DNA of 64,000 nucleotides from Mollicutes bacterium Phil14 (GCA_001940985.1 MSHB01000021.1:84446-148445); one strand, 5' to 3'. Positions 36,453-45,411 are shown, counted from the first letter of the stretch. Made by a program: numbers and translations. Notes: generated by a model not told the origin, from the sequence alone.

Positions 36453-36998
36453 ATGGAAAATACAATGAATGATAAAATAATTTTAAAAACAAATAGATTA
36501 ATATTAAGAAGATTCAATGAAAAAGATTTAGAAGATTTATATGAAATTTTATCAGATCCCGAAGTTGTAAAATATGAACCATATAGACCTATGAGCTTTA
36601 CTGAAGTTAAAGATAGTTTGTTATGGAGAATTTCAACAAGTGAGATGATAGCTATTGAATTAGAAGCAAATCATAAAATGATTGGAAATGTATATTTAGG
36701 AAAAAGAGATTTTAATTCGCTTGAATTAGGATATATTCTGAATAAAGAATATTGGCATTTCGGTTATGCTAAAGAAGCTTGTATGGCGATTATAAATTTT
36801 TCTTTTAGTGATGGTATTCATAGAATTTATGCAGAATGTGATCCTGATAATATAAGTTCTTGGAAGTTACTTGAAAGCTTAGGATTTATTAAAGAAGCAT
36901 TTTTTAGAGAAAATGTATATTTCTTTAAAGATAAAAATGATAAACCAACATGGAAAAATACGTTTGTATATTCAAAAATTAATGATAAAGATAATTAA
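36453..36998 (+). CDS. GNAT-family N-acetyltransferase (RimJ/RimL type)
   Basis: 181 residues. The start TNRLILRRFNEKDLEDLYEILSDPEVVKYEP is the classic opening of Acetyltransf_3/RimL-like enzymes, and ELGYILNKEYWHFGYAKEAC is the acetyl-CoA pyrophosphate-binding segment (here HFGYAKEA, near 110). NISSWKLLESLGF is the conserved C-terminal block. Substrate could be a protein N-terminus or a small molecule. No clear Shine-Dalgarno precedes ATG 36453; ATG 36465 is an alternative. It follows the transglutaminase-like gene by 14 bases. Confidence 0.88.
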   Translation: MENTMNDKIILKTNRLILRRFNEKDLEDLYEILSDPEVVKYEPYRPMSFTEVKDSLLWRISTSEMIAIELEANHKMIGNVYLGKRDFNSLELGYILNKEYWHFGYAKEACMAIINFSFSDGIHRIYAECDPDNISSWKLLESLGFIKEAFFRENVYFFKDKNDKPTWKNTFVYSKINDKDN

Positions 36999-37021
36999 GC
37001 ACAATAAGAAAGAGGTATAAT

Positions 37022-38110
37022 ATGAACAAAGTTTTAAGTTTTTTTAAAGAAAATGAAAGCCAATATCCAATTATTAAAAACATTAGAGTTTATGGTTGGG
37101 AATTTGAATACGATCATTTAATAGTTTCTAGTTTAAGTAAATATTTATTTGAGGACTTAGATATAATTGAAAACATAGCACCAGAAACAAATGAAAATCG
37201 TGATGGTAGAATTAGAGAAAAGAAATATATAACAGTTCATGATACTGGTGATACTGATTTTCGTCACACAGCAAAATTTTGGAGTGAAACAGTATATAAA
37301 CAAGGATGGGAACAAGGTCCATATTCAGCTAGTTTTCAATACGTTACTGGTAATGATGGAATATATCACAACATTCCTGATAATGAAATAGCGTATCATG
37401 CAGGTGATTCAACACAGTTTGATTATAAATTATATGATACTAATGTAACAGGAGAAAATGAAAAACCAGTTGTAACTATTAGTGAAGATGGTTATTATGA
37501 AGTTGATGGAAAGAAAACAATTTTGTTAGCACCTCGTGCTTATAAAACTTGGAAAGAAAAAGTTGTAATTGATAGAATTGCCAAAACAAGTGATATTAAT
37601 GATCAAGGTGTTTTGTGTAAATTAATTGATGGTAAATATTATATTGGTGAAACTTATTATAGTTCTACGTATGAAAAGATATCTAATCGTGGTGGTAACA
37701 ACAACTCAATTGGAATTGAATCATGTATAACAGTTGGAACTGATATTTATTTAACTTGGCAAAAGACAGCAAAATTAGTTGCAAAATTATTGAATGATAA
37801 TAATTTGTCTTTTGATGATATAAAACAACATCATTATTTTAGTGGCAAAAATTGTCCTCAAACTATAAGAATGAATGGCTTTTGGGAACATTTCATTGAT
37901 TTAGTAAAGATGGAATATCAAGTTTTACAATTTAAAAAAGAAGGATATAAAATAGAACTTTCAGTAAATGATGAGAGAGTCAAAGCTAATGGAAGAATTT
38001 TATTAAGAGATTTTAATAAAGATGATGAAATTGAGTACACTATTTCTACTATTAAAGATGGTGTGAAAGAAGAATTGAAATTTAAAAAAGTATTAAAAAA
38101 ATTTAATTAA
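37022..38110 (+). CDS. N-acetylmuramoyl-L-alanine amidase (Amidase_2)
   Basis: 362 residues. The Amidase_2/PGRP fold spans about 75-300: TVHDTGD (zinc His near 80), IAYHAGDS (substrate pocket), NNSIGIESC (zinc-site region), QHHYFSGKNCPQTIR (second zinc His and Cys). It cleaves the bond between muramic acid and the stem peptide. Two segments (about 150-190) form an insertion. No signal peptide is visible, so it may be a lysin-like enzyme released by lysis or act on recycled muropeptides. AGAAAGAGG precedes ATG 37022. Confidence 0.87.
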   Translation: MNKVLSFFKENESQYPIIKNIRVYGWEFEYDHLIVSSLSKYLFEDLDIIENIAPETNENRDGRIREKKYITVHDTGDTDFRHTAKFWSETVYKQGWEQGPYSASFQYVTGNDGIYHNIPDNEIAYHAGDSTQFDYKLYDTNVTGENEKPVVTISEDGYYEVDGKKTILLAPRAYKTWKEKVVIDRIAKTSDINDQGVLCKLIDGKYYIGETYYSSTYEKISNRGGNNNSIGIESCITVGTDIYLTWQKTAKLVAKLLNDNNLSFDDIKQHHYFSGKNCPQTIRMNGFWEHFIDLVKMEYQVLQFKKEGYKIELSVNDERVKANGRILLRDFNKDDEIEYTISTIKDGVKEELKFKKVLKKFN

Positions 38111-38121
38111 TGGATTAAATA

Positions 38122-38160
38122 AGTATTAACGAGTAGTAAAAAACTTGTTAGTGCTTTTTA
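38122..38160 (+). terminator. Intrinsic terminator of the amidase gene
   Basis: A 13-bp stem, AGTATTAACGAGT (38122-38134) with ACTTGTTAGTGCT (38143-38155), three G-U pairs, then a T run. Confidence 0.85.
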
Positions 38161-38171
38161 TTATACACCAC

Positions 38172-38200
38172 TTGTATTTAAAAACAAAAAATGATATAAT
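38172..38200 (+). promoter_or_regulatory. Promoter for the first MATE gene
   Basis: TTGTAT (38172-38177), a 17-bp spacer, TATAAT (38195-38200) with TGA extension. Confidence 0.75.
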
Positions 38201-38228
38201 TTACAAAGTTTATAAAAAAGGAGAATAT

Positions 38229-39590
38229 ATGTCAGATAGTCATAGTTTGGTTGAAGGTTCACTTTGGAAAAAGATATTGCTGTTTAGTCTACCATTAATG
38301 TTGTCTAATCTTTTACAAGTTTTATTTAATATGGCAGATGTTGCGGTTGTTGGAAAGTTTTCTGGATCACAAGCTTTGGGTGCTGTTGGTTCAACATCAA
38401 TTATGGTAACTTTATTTACTGGTATACTAATTGGTATGGGTAGTGGAGTAAACGTGATTGTAGCCAGATATATAGGCGAAAATGAACAAAATAAGCTTAG
38501 AAAAACAGTCTTTTCGGCGCTTATTGCATGTATTTGCGTTGGTGCATTTCTTTTAGCATTTGGTGAGATTTTTATTGAATTTCTACTAAGATTGGTTAAA
38601 ACTAAAGATACATTTATTGCGGATTCCACTTTATATATGCGCATATACTTACTAGGTATGCCAGCTTTAGGTATTTATAATTTTGGTAATGGAACTTTTA
38701 GTGCTGATGGTGATACGAGAAAACCATTATTTATATTGATGATAGCTGGTGTATTAAATGTAATATTAAATCTTTTCTTTGTTATTGTGTGTAAAATTGA
38801 TGTTGCTGGTGTAGCAATTGCCTCAATTATATCACAATATGTATCAGCTATTTTGATTGTAATTCTTTTAGTCAAAAGCAAAAGACAAGTTAAAATGCAA
38901 TTTAGCATTATCGATTTTGATAAAAATAGATTTATAGAAATAATGAAATTAGGTATTCCATCAGGATTACAAAATGCAATTTTCTCTGTAGCTAATTTAT
39001 TTATTCAAGCTGGTGTTAACTCATTCGATGACATAATGGTTGAAGGAAATTCAGCTGCCATCAATTCTGATGCTTTAGTTTATGATGTTATGGCTGCTTT
39101 CTATATGGCTTGCTCAAGCTTCATAGGACAAAATTTTGGAGCAAGGAAGAAAAAAAGAGTTTTGCAAAGTTACTTTATTAGCTTAATATATTCTGTTGCT
39201 ATTGCTATGATTTTAGGTTTATTATTAGTAGCCTTTGGAAAAGAATTCTTATCTTTATTTACATCTGAAGAAGAAGTAATACTTGCTGGTATGAAAAGAC
39301 TTAGAATATTGGCTTTGTCATATTGGATATCTGGATTCATGGATTGCACTATTGCCGCTTCACGTGGTTTGGGTAAGAGTCTTGTTCCAACAATCATTGT
39401 TATTTGTGGTTCATATATATTTAGAGTAATTTGGGTATATACAATATTTGCTCATTATAAAACTATTCCATCATTATACTTATTATATGCCTTTTCTTGG
39501 GCAATAACTTCAATATTTGAAATAGGATACTTTATACATTGCTACAAACAAAAAGTTAATACAATTGAATTTTCTAATATGTTTGATTAA
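38229..39590 (+). CDS. MATE-family efflux transporter
   Basis: 453 residues with twelve predicted helices. The opening LVEGSLWKKILLFSLPLMLSNLLQVLFNMADVAVVGKFSG is the conserved MATE start, and the two-fold repeat is visible (KLGIPSGLQNAIFSVANLFIQ at about 240). Such proteins export drugs or metabolites using sodium or proton gradients. ATG 38229 is fixed by AAAAAGGAG; codons further upstream overlap the promoter and terminator. A second MATE gene lies at 43910-45325. Confidence 0.92.
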   Translation: MSDSHSLVEGSLWKKILLFSLPLMLSNLLQVLFNMADVAVVGKFSGSQALGAVGSTSIMVTLFTGILIGMGSGVNVIVARYIGENEQNKLRKTVFSALIACICVGAFLLAFGEIFIEFLLRLVKTKDTFIADSTLYMRIYLLGMPALGIYNFGNGTFSADGDTRKPLFILMIAGVLNVILNLFFVIVCKIDVAGVAIASIISQYVSAILIVILLVKSKRQVKMQFSIIDFDKNRFIEIMKLGIPSGLQNAIFSVANLFIQAGVNSFDDIMVEGNSAAINSDALVYDVMAAFYMACSSFIGQNFGARKKKRVLQSYFISLIYSVAIAMILGLLLVAFGKEFLSLFTSEEEVILAGMKRLRILALSYWISGFMDCTIAASRGLGKSLVPTIIVICGSYIFRVIWVYTIFAHYKTIPSLYLLYAFSWAITSIFEIGYFIHCYKQKVNTIEFSNMFD

Positions 39591-39607
39591 AATGATGACA
39601 CTTCTTT

Positions 39608-40362
39608 ATGAATTTAACTGCTGTAATAACCCCTAGAAGAACATTTAATTTATTGTATATAATATTAGATTCCGTATTTATATTAATACTTGTTTTAGTT
39701 TTAATATTAAAACATAAGAAAGATACTTTATACTTTTCTTTGTTGGAGGCATACTTTACTTTTTAGTAGATTTTGGATATTTTTATTATATATCGAAATC
39801 AAGGACAGTTACTATATCAGGAAACGAGTGTAATAGTTTTCAAACATGATTAGTTTTATTATGGATGTTATTATCATATGGAATTACTAATTTTGCTTTT
39901 ATTTGGTTATGCATTAAAAAAGATGAAGATCTAAAAGAGATATTAGTTATGATAATAGGTTGGTGGCTCATTGCACCAACAATCTCATCAATTGGTGGAA
40001 AGAATAATATCGTTACTTTTAGAACAACTAGTGCTTATCATTCTTTTATGGCTATAATGCTTGCAATTGGATATGGCGTTATAATAATATATAATATATT
40101 TAGTTCAAAAGAAAAGAAAATAGATATTATCAGATTAAATTTGACTGGAATTGGAGTGCAGTTTTGTTGGAAATTTGCTTTATTAATTAATGGGTATAAG
40201 ACCTATGAATACTTCATCTTTAGTACATTATTAATTAATAGTTTAATAGAAACTAATCTAGGAATGCCATATATATATGGAATATATTTACTATATAAGA
40301 AGATAATTAATAAAGATGCTAACTCAAGTGAAAAGTTAGTAATTAAAGAAAATATTTATTGA
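39608..40362 (+). pseudogene. Polytopic membrane protein gene, broken by frameshift and stop
   Basis: ATG 39608 opens a hydrophobic frame that ends early near 39766. In the next frame the sequence continues smoothly (GGILYFLVDFGYFYYISKS), is cut by a TGA at 39847, and runs on to 40362 (LLSYGITNFAFIWLCIKKDED and three or four more helices). One frameshift near 39740 and one nonsense codon therefore break a membrane protein of about 250 residues. I do not recognise the family. The last 165 codons form an open frame from 39865 but lack the first two helices. Confidence 0.65.
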
Positions 40363-40388
40363 TATTAATAGTTTATTTATGATATAAT
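40359..40388 (+). promoter_or_regulatory. Promoter of the ABC-ATPase attenuator
   Basis: TTGATA (40359-40364), an 18-bp spacer, TATAAT (40383-40388) with TGA extension. Predicted start about 40395. Confidence 0.7.
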
Positions 40389-40396
40389 AACTGCAT

Positions 40397-40530
40397 AAAG
40401 TACCTTAAGAAAGGTGGTGATTTTTATGAAAAATTTGATAAAACAAAGATTAGAAGTAAAAAATCACCTGAATAGTTTTTAAGGTTAATCGTAAAAACAG
40501 TACTTCTAGTTTATAGAGGTACTTTTATTT
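40397..40530 (+). promoter_or_regulatory. Leader-peptide transcription attenuator
   Basis: Four mutually exclusive pairings are visible. The leader gene is enclosed by ACCTTAAGAA (40402-40411) with TTTTTAAGGT (40476-40485) and by GGTGATTTTT (40416-40425) with AAAAATCACC (40459-40468), which buries its binding site. A terminator follows: AGTACTTCTA (40499-40508) with TAGAGGTACT (40514-40523) and T-rich 40523-40530. The 5' end AAAGTACCT (40397-40405) is perfectly complementary to AGGTACTTT (40517-40525), the terminator's 3' arm. A ribosome stalled on the leader would open the outer hairpin and free the 5' end to act as antiterminator. This is the logic of antibiotic-induced attenuators. Confidence 0.75.
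40426..40482 (+). CDS. 18-residue leader peptide
   Basis: ATG 40426, preceded by AAAGGTGG (40411-40417), encodes MKNLIKQRLEVKNHLNSF and stops at 40480-40482. The frame is wholly contained in the attenuator hairpin, and its stop codon forms part of the outer stem. It sits between a good promoter and an intrinsic terminator. It has no run of one amino acid, so it does not look like an amino-acid-starvation leader; ribosome stalling by a drug or metabolite is more likely. Inferred, not shown. Confidence 0.65.
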   Translation: MKNLIKQRLEVKNHLNSF

Positions 40531-40554
40531 TGCAAATTTTTAAGGAGGATTTTA

Positions 40555-42309
40555 TTGAACAGATTAAAAAAGATTTTATCAGCATTACATGGCAAAAGTA
40601 AAAGCGAGTTATTTCAATTGTACAATTCTAAATATTCGGTGTGTCAGAATGAATCTGGGAAAAGGTTGTTTATTAAAGAAAAAGAAAAAATATTTTTTTT
40701 TGAAGGTGTTGAGTTTTATTTTGAAAGTTGCAGTAATAGAAATTCGGAAAGATTAATTCTTAATGTAGTTATTAAAAGCATCAAACAAGTTAATAATTTA
40801 GATAAAAATTTGTTAGTAGCAGTGGAAACATATTTATTGTGGCTTTTATATGAACCTATATTAGACTTAAGTAATTTACATCTAAATAAAAATAAAAATA
40901 TTAGAGAAAAGTCGCAATTTTTTATTCAAAAGCCAAATGAAAATATTTTAAAAAGAAGTGGAATATTTTATGATGAACAGTGGGGAGGATTTGTATTAAG
41001 GATTGATTTTAGAGTTCCTTTGCAAAATGCAATTAGTATTAATGGCAAAGGGGCAATAAAAGCGATAAAAGAATTAATTCATTTAATAAGCGAAAAAACT
41101 ACTAATTATAATACTAATGAACTTAAAAGATATATAGATACTTATAGAAATGAACTCTTAATTAGAGAATACCTAAAAAATAAAAACTATCAAGTGTTTG
41201 TGGCTAACGGAAGTATTTTGCCAAGATACTCTACAACTAGCACCCCTCTAGCAAACTCTGTGCCATTTGTTTCTCCTGTTAGCTTAGAAGAAGAAATAGA
41301 ATTAGCAAATGGAGAAAAAATCAAAGGAATGATAATTAAAAGTGGAATTACTATTATAGCTGGTGGTGGATATTCTGGTAAAAGTACTTTACTAGATTCA
41401 ATTGAACTAGGTATTTATAATCATATTCCTGGTGATGGTCGAGAATATGTTATAACAAGTGCCAATTCTTTAAGAACTGATTCTGAAGATGGTAGAGCTG
41501 TTTACAATGTAAATATTAGACCGTTTTTTAATCATATTCCTAATAATTCAGATTTATCAGATTTTACTACAAGTCATGCTAGTGGTAGCGTTAGTCAAGC
41601 GACTAATATTATAGAAGCGATAAATGCTAATGTTGATCTTTTATTAATTGATGAGGATAAAAGTGCAACTAATTTTATGATAAAAGATCGTATTATGAGG
41701 GAAATAGTTAGTGAAGAAACGATAATACCTTTTACTGATAGATTATTAGAACTAAAAAATATGAAAAAATCAATAATAACAGTAATTGGTGGTAGCAGTG
41801 AATATTTAAAATATGCCGATACAGTTTTATTAATGGAAAATTATATTGCTAATGATATTAGTTTTTTAATAAAGAAAAAGATTAATGAGGATATAATATC
41901 CGCACCAGAAACAAATTGGGAATTTTCTAAGAGTTTAATAAAAGAGGAAAATAATAAAGAATTTTTATATCTTAATAATATTGAAATAATTAATGAGAAA
42001 AACTTGATTATTGATGACTGTTTGCTTAATGCTAATAAATTAACAGCAATTTTGAATGAATATCAAATGAATAGTATAGCTTTAGGTTTAGAAAATATTC
42101 TTACTAATGAAGAAGAAGATATTGATATTAATGATTTAATTAAAAAGTTATACATAACTGATATAAGAGATAAAGTATCATTTATTTATAATGGTGAATT
42201 TAAGTTCTTTGAAGAGATAAGAGAACTTGATTTATATAATGCAGTTAATAGAATGACGGGTATAAAATTTAAAAAAATAAAAGGTGGCGAAATTATTGTT
42301 AAAAATTAG
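40555..42309 (+). CDS. ABC-class predicted ATPase (PF09818 family)
   Basis: 584 residues from a TTG start (40555) with AAGGAGG at 40542-40548. The soluble protein matches the PF09818/COG3044 family in order: N-terminal domain with GIFYDEQWGGFVLRIDFRVP; ATPase core with Walker A GGGYSGKSTLLDSIE (about 270); HIPGDGREYVIT; EDGRAVYNVNIRPF; the signature-like HASGSVSQATNIIEA; Walker B LLLIDEDKSATNFMI; and ITVIGGSSEYLKYAD. No membrane helices. Function is unknown for bacterial members. The regulation seen here (leader peptide plus terminator) suggests induction by translation stress. Its 3' end overlaps an XRE gene. Confidence 0.9.
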   Translation: MNRLKKILSALHGKSKSELFQLYNSKYSVCQNESGKRLFIKEKEKIFFFEGVEFYFESCSNRNSERLILNVVIKSIKQVNNLDKNLLVAVETYLLWLLYEPILDLSNLHLNKNKNIREKSQFFIQKPNENILKRSGIFYDEQWGGFVLRIDFRVPLQNAISINGKGAIKAIKELIHLISEKTTNYNTNELKRYIDTYRNELLIREYLKNKNYQVFVANGSILPRYSTTSTPLANSVPFVSPVSLEEEIELANGEKIKGMIIKSGITIIAGGGYSGKSTLLDSIELGIYNHIPGDGREYVITSANSLRTDSEDGRAVYNVNIRPFFNHIPNNSDLSDFTTSHASGSVSQATNIIEAINANVDLLLIDEDKSATNFMIKDRIMREIVSEETIIPFTDRLLELKNMKKSIITVIGGSSEYLKYADTVLLMENYIANDISFLIKKKINEDIISAPETNWEFSKSLIKEENNKEFLYLNNIEIINEKNLIIDDCLLNANKLTAILNEYQMNSIALGLENILTNEEEDIDINDLIKKLYITDIRDKVSFIYNGEFKFFEEIRELDLYNAVNRMTGIKFKKIKGGEIIVKN

Positions 42310-42571
42310 AATTGGAAGTGTTGTAAGAAATTTAAGAAACGAAAAAAATATGACTCAAGAGGACTTGGCCACTATTTTGTGCGTTTCTATGCAATCAGTA
42401 TCAAGATGGGAAAACGGCTTAAATTATCCTGACATATCTTTATTACCCAAAATAGCACAAGTGTTTGGTGTAAGTGTTGACTATCTATTAGGTATTGTTA
42501 AAGATAACGATGAAGAAAAATGCAAAAAAATGTGTACTGAATTAGAAAAAATAATAATTAAATATCGATGA
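42296..42571 (+). CDS. XRE-family transcriptional regulator overlapping the ATPase gene
   Basis: About 91 residues. The helix-turn-helix lies in VVRNLRNEKNMTQEDLATIL and CVSMQSVSRWENGLNYPD, followed by VFGVSVDYLLG, a complete Cro/C1-type domain, with a short C-terminal helix. The likely start is TTG 42296, with AAGGTGG at 42281-42287; GTG 42284 is in frame but lies inside that site. The start is within the last codons of the ATPase gene, so the two are translationally coupled and probably functionally linked. Confidence 0.8.
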   Translation: MLKIRIGSVVRNLRNEKNMTQEDLATILCVSMQSVSRWENGLNYPDISLLPKIAQVFGVSVDYLLGIVKDNDEEKCKKMCTELEKIIIKYR

Positions 42572-42782
42572 TAAATATATATAGTTATAAAAGTTTAATC
42601 TAAAGTTGCCATTGAAAAAAAGATTATCATGTAGTACAATATAAGTTGTAAAATAATCTAATTAATGGCTATATATAATCATTCAAGATTTTGACATTCT
42701 CGTTATACTAGAATTTTTTCTATTAACTTGTTATTTTATGATATTACTATCTAATGTATAATATAGTTGTGAGGTACAATAT

Positions 42783-43883
42783 ATGAAAGAATTTTCAAAA
42801 ATACTTAAAGAACTAAGAATCAAAAATAATGAAAGCCAAAAAGATTTAGCGGAAGAATTGAATATATCATTTCAATCAGTTAGCAAATGGGAACAAGGCG
42901 TTCACTATCCAGATATTATAATGATTCAAGATATTGCGAAACACTATAATGTTACAGTTGATTATTTATTAGGAAGTGCTAACAGTAACAACATTATTGA
43001 AAATGATAAAGAAGAACTAGATATTGAAGTGAAAGTAAACGAACCTGGAAGTAATTGTGTTTGGACAGATTTTGAATATGAAGGAACAATTGCTCCTATT
43101 GCTTTAACTGATAGTAGTAGACATGCTCCAGGTAATAGGTATTTGAAAACTCATCCTGGTCCAAAAGATACTATAGTTATAGGTGTTGATAGTAATTCTA
43201 GAATATGTCTTCTTGGTGATCATGTGAACAATAGTTACCCATCTTGTGGTCCAAATGGTTTTATCTATACTAGTTTAGGTCAAGAGGGTATCAAAAATGA
43301 TTGTTTAATTATTGAAGAAGGGTATAATGGTAAACAAGAAGGAATGAAAAAATTTGAATTTGTCATTCCAAAAAACGGTTTTGTTTTTGTATTTCAAAGA
43401 AATTCTATTTATGCAAAAAAAATATTGGAATTTGTTTTACCAAATAGATTATTAAGAGAATTTGAATCATCTTATCCTAATCTAATCCTACCATTTTTTT
43501 CTGGTTATCAACGTAATCATATGTTTACAAATATATATATGGATGAGTTAAACAACATTTCTATTTCTTTATCTGGTAATAAATTGATTCTTGAAAAAGA
43601 AATTGATCCAAATGATTTGAGAAAAAGTGCTACGAATAAGAGAATCGATGCACTTGAAAGAAGTTTAGAAAGCATTGAAAGAAAAATAAATAAATTAATC
43701 GATGTTTTTGACGACGTAGAGTGCAAAAGTGAGGAAGCTTATTCTTTAGCAGAAGATGCTCAAGTTGATGCTGATGATGCAAAGTGCGCTGCTGATGATG
43801 CAAAGTGCGCTGCTGATGATGCAAAATCTATAGCTAGTAAATGTCTTGAAATGTGTGAAAAAATAAAAAATAGCATAAAATAA
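42783..43883 (+). CDS. XRE-family regulator with unknown middle domain and repetitive tail
   Basis: 366 residues. Residues 1-66 are an XRE HTH (ILKELRIKNNESQKDLAEEL, SFQSVSKWEQGVHYPD, NVTVDYLLG). Residues about 75-290 are a beta-rich domain I do not recognise (GSNCVWTDFEYEGTIAPIAL, FEFVIPKNGFVFVFQR). Residues about 300-366 are a predicted coiled coil with three near-identical copies of a 7-residue unit AADDAKC/DADDAKC. Such a layout suggests a sensor domain and oligomerisation. GAGG precedes ATG 42783. The 210 bases before it hold no other gene, only a weak hairpin near 42695-42715. Confidence 0.8.
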   Translation: MKEFSKILKELRIKNNESQKDLAEELNISFQSVSKWEQGVHYPDIIMIQDIAKHYNVTVDYLLGSANSNNIIENDKEELDIEVKVNEPGSNCVWTDFEYEGTIAPIALTDSSRHAPGNRYLKTHPGPKDTIVIGVDSNSRICLLGDHVNNSYPSCGPNGFIYTSLGQEGIKNDCLIIEEGYNGKQEGMKKFEFVIPKNGFVFVFQRNSIYAKKILEFVLPNRLLREFESSYPNLILPFFSGYQRNHMFTNIYMDELNNISISLSGNKLILEKEIDPNDLRKSATNKRIDALERSLESIERKINKLIDVFDDVECKSEEAYSLAEDAQVDADDAKCAADDAKCAADDAKSIASKCLEMCEKIKNSIK

Positions 43884-43910
43884 AAAGTATAGACGAATCT
43901 ATACTTTTTT
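43883..43910. terminator. Bidirectional terminator between convergent genes
   Basis: AAAAGTATAGA (43883-43893) pairs perfectly with TCTATACTTTT (43898-43908), loop CGAA, A and T tracts on both sides. Confidence 0.9.
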
Positions 43911-45325
43911 TATGACAATGATTCTAAAATTAAATCATTTTCTATTTGCTTGAATCTTTTCTTAGAAAGAATTAAATAACAAGTAAGTTGAACTAAGAAT
44001 GTTATAATCCAAGAAATTGGATATGAAACATATAACAAATTCAAATCTTTATAATCAGTGAAATTAGTATGTTGATAGAAATAACCATATATCCAAGATA
44101 TTCTAAAACCACAAATACCAATTATTGATATTATCATAGGAAGAGTAGAATATCCCATACCTCTCAGTATTCCGACCATTACATCCATTATTCCACACAA
44201 GAAGTAAGGGAGACATAAGTAATGGAGTCTTATATATCCGACTTCTATTTCATCAGGAACTTTTGTATATATTGATAAGGCTTGTTTTCCAAAAATAAAT
44301 AATGTACCGCCAAATATTACTGCAATTAATGTTACGATAATTAATGAATAGGCAGTAATTTTTTTAATATTATCAGTTTTTTTAGCTCCAACATTTTGAC
44401 TTGTAAAGGCTAGGGAAGCATGATATACAGATTCCATAGAAACATATACAAAGTCTTCAACACTACTTGCAGCTGTATTACCATTCATAACTATATAATT
44501 AAATCTATTAATTGATGTTTGAATAATAACATTAGAAATTGAAAAGATTGATGATTGAATGCCAGCAGGTAGACCGATTTTTAAAATTTCAAATAATTCA
44601 CGTTTGTTTATTTTAAGTTGATTAAAACTGAAACGATAGCATTCCTTAGTTTTACACAAAGTAATCATTATTAATATGCAAGAAACAAATTGAGATGCAA
44701 TAGTAGCATAGGCTACACCAGCAACTCCCATTTTAAAAACTACTACTGAGATTATATTAAGTATAATATTAACTAGTCCCGCAATACTTAAAAAATACAA
44801 TGGTCTTTTAGTATCGCCAACTGCTCTTAAAACAGCAGCAGCAAAGTTATATACTAGATTGAAAGGCATACCAATAAAATATATTTTCAAATATACTCTT
44901 GATAATTCTAAATCGTTTTTCATTAAGGTAAGTAAATCATCAGCAAATATAAATCCTAAAGCACCTAAACCAATACCCATAATGAGACTAAGAAGAATAG
45001 ATGTATGAACTACTTTGCTAATCTTTTCATTGTTTTTTGCACCGAAGTATTTGGCACAAGTAACATTAGTTCCAACTGATAATCCCATGAAAAGATTTAC
45101 TGTTAAACTTATTAAACTACTAGTTGATCCTATTGCACCAATGGCAGTTTTATCTCCACCAAAGTTTCCAACAACTATTAAGTCGGCTGCATTATATAAC
45201 AATTGTAGTATTCCCATTAACATTAGTGGAAGAGAGAATATAATTATTTTAACAAAAAGATTCCCATTACACATATCTATTTCGAATCTTTTTTTCTTTT
45301 GTTTATTTAAGTTTTCACATTCCAT
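43910..45325 (-). CDS. MATE-family efflux transporter, second copy
   Basis: 471 residues, twelve predicted helices. The start NLFVKIIIFSLPLMLMGILQLLYNAADLIVVGNFGG and the half-way repeat KIGLPAGIQSSIFSISNVIIQ are conserved MATE blocks, like those in the gene at 38229. The two copies share motifs but are clearly diverged. AGGTGATTTT precedes the ATG on the minus strand. It is convergent with the XRE gene and divergent from the GH18 gene. Confidence 0.92.
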   Translation of the reverse strand: MECENLNKQKKKRFEIDMCNGNLFVKIIIFSLPLMLMGILQLLYNAADLIVVGNFGGDKTAIGAIGSTSSLISLTVNLFMGLSVGTNVTCAKYFGAKNNEKISKVVHTSILLSLIMGIGLGALGFIFADDLLTLMKNDLELSRVYLKIYFIGMPFNLVYNFAAAVLRAVGDTKRPLYFLSIAGLVNIILNIISVVVFKMGVAGVAYATIASQFVSCILIMITLCKTKECYRFSFNQLKINKRELFEILKIGLPAGIQSSIFSISNVIIQTSINRFNYIVMNGNTAASSVEDFVYVSMESVYHASLAFTSQNVGAKKTDNIKKITAYSLIIVTLIAVIFGGTLFIFGKQALSIYTKVPDEIEVGYIRLHYLCLPYFLCGIMDVMVGILRGMGYSTLPMIISIIGICGFRISWIYGYFYQHTNFTDYKDLNLLYVSYPISWIITFLVQLTCYLILSKKRFKQIENDLILESLS

Positions 45326-45340
45326 AAAATCACCTGGCTT

Positions 45341-45369
45341 ATTATACTATCAAAAGTGAAAATAATCAA
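45341..45369 (-). promoter_or_regulatory. Promoter for the minus-strand MATE gene
   Basis: On the minus strand TTGATT (45364-45369), a 17-bp spacer, TATAAT (45341-45346). Confidence 0.75.
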
Positions 45370-45382
45370 TATAATGAAAACA

Positions 45383-45411
45383 TTGTCATTATTTGTATTT
45401 TAATATATAAT
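45383..45411 (+). promoter_or_regulatory. Promoter for the GH18 gene
   Basis: TTGTCA (45383-45388), a 17-bp spacer, TATAAT (45406-45411). Confidence 0.75.

Noticed and set aside
29087..40362. TGA read as tryptophan (Mycoplasma code)
   Set aside because: Many intact genes end in TGA at expected positions (for example 5887, 52641, 53897, 54931, 61198), and the first TGA in the DUF5131 gene replaces a usual Gly.
43775..43825. Short tandem DNA repeats as a possible CRISPR array
   Set aside because: The units are in-frame 21-base coding repeats without spacers.
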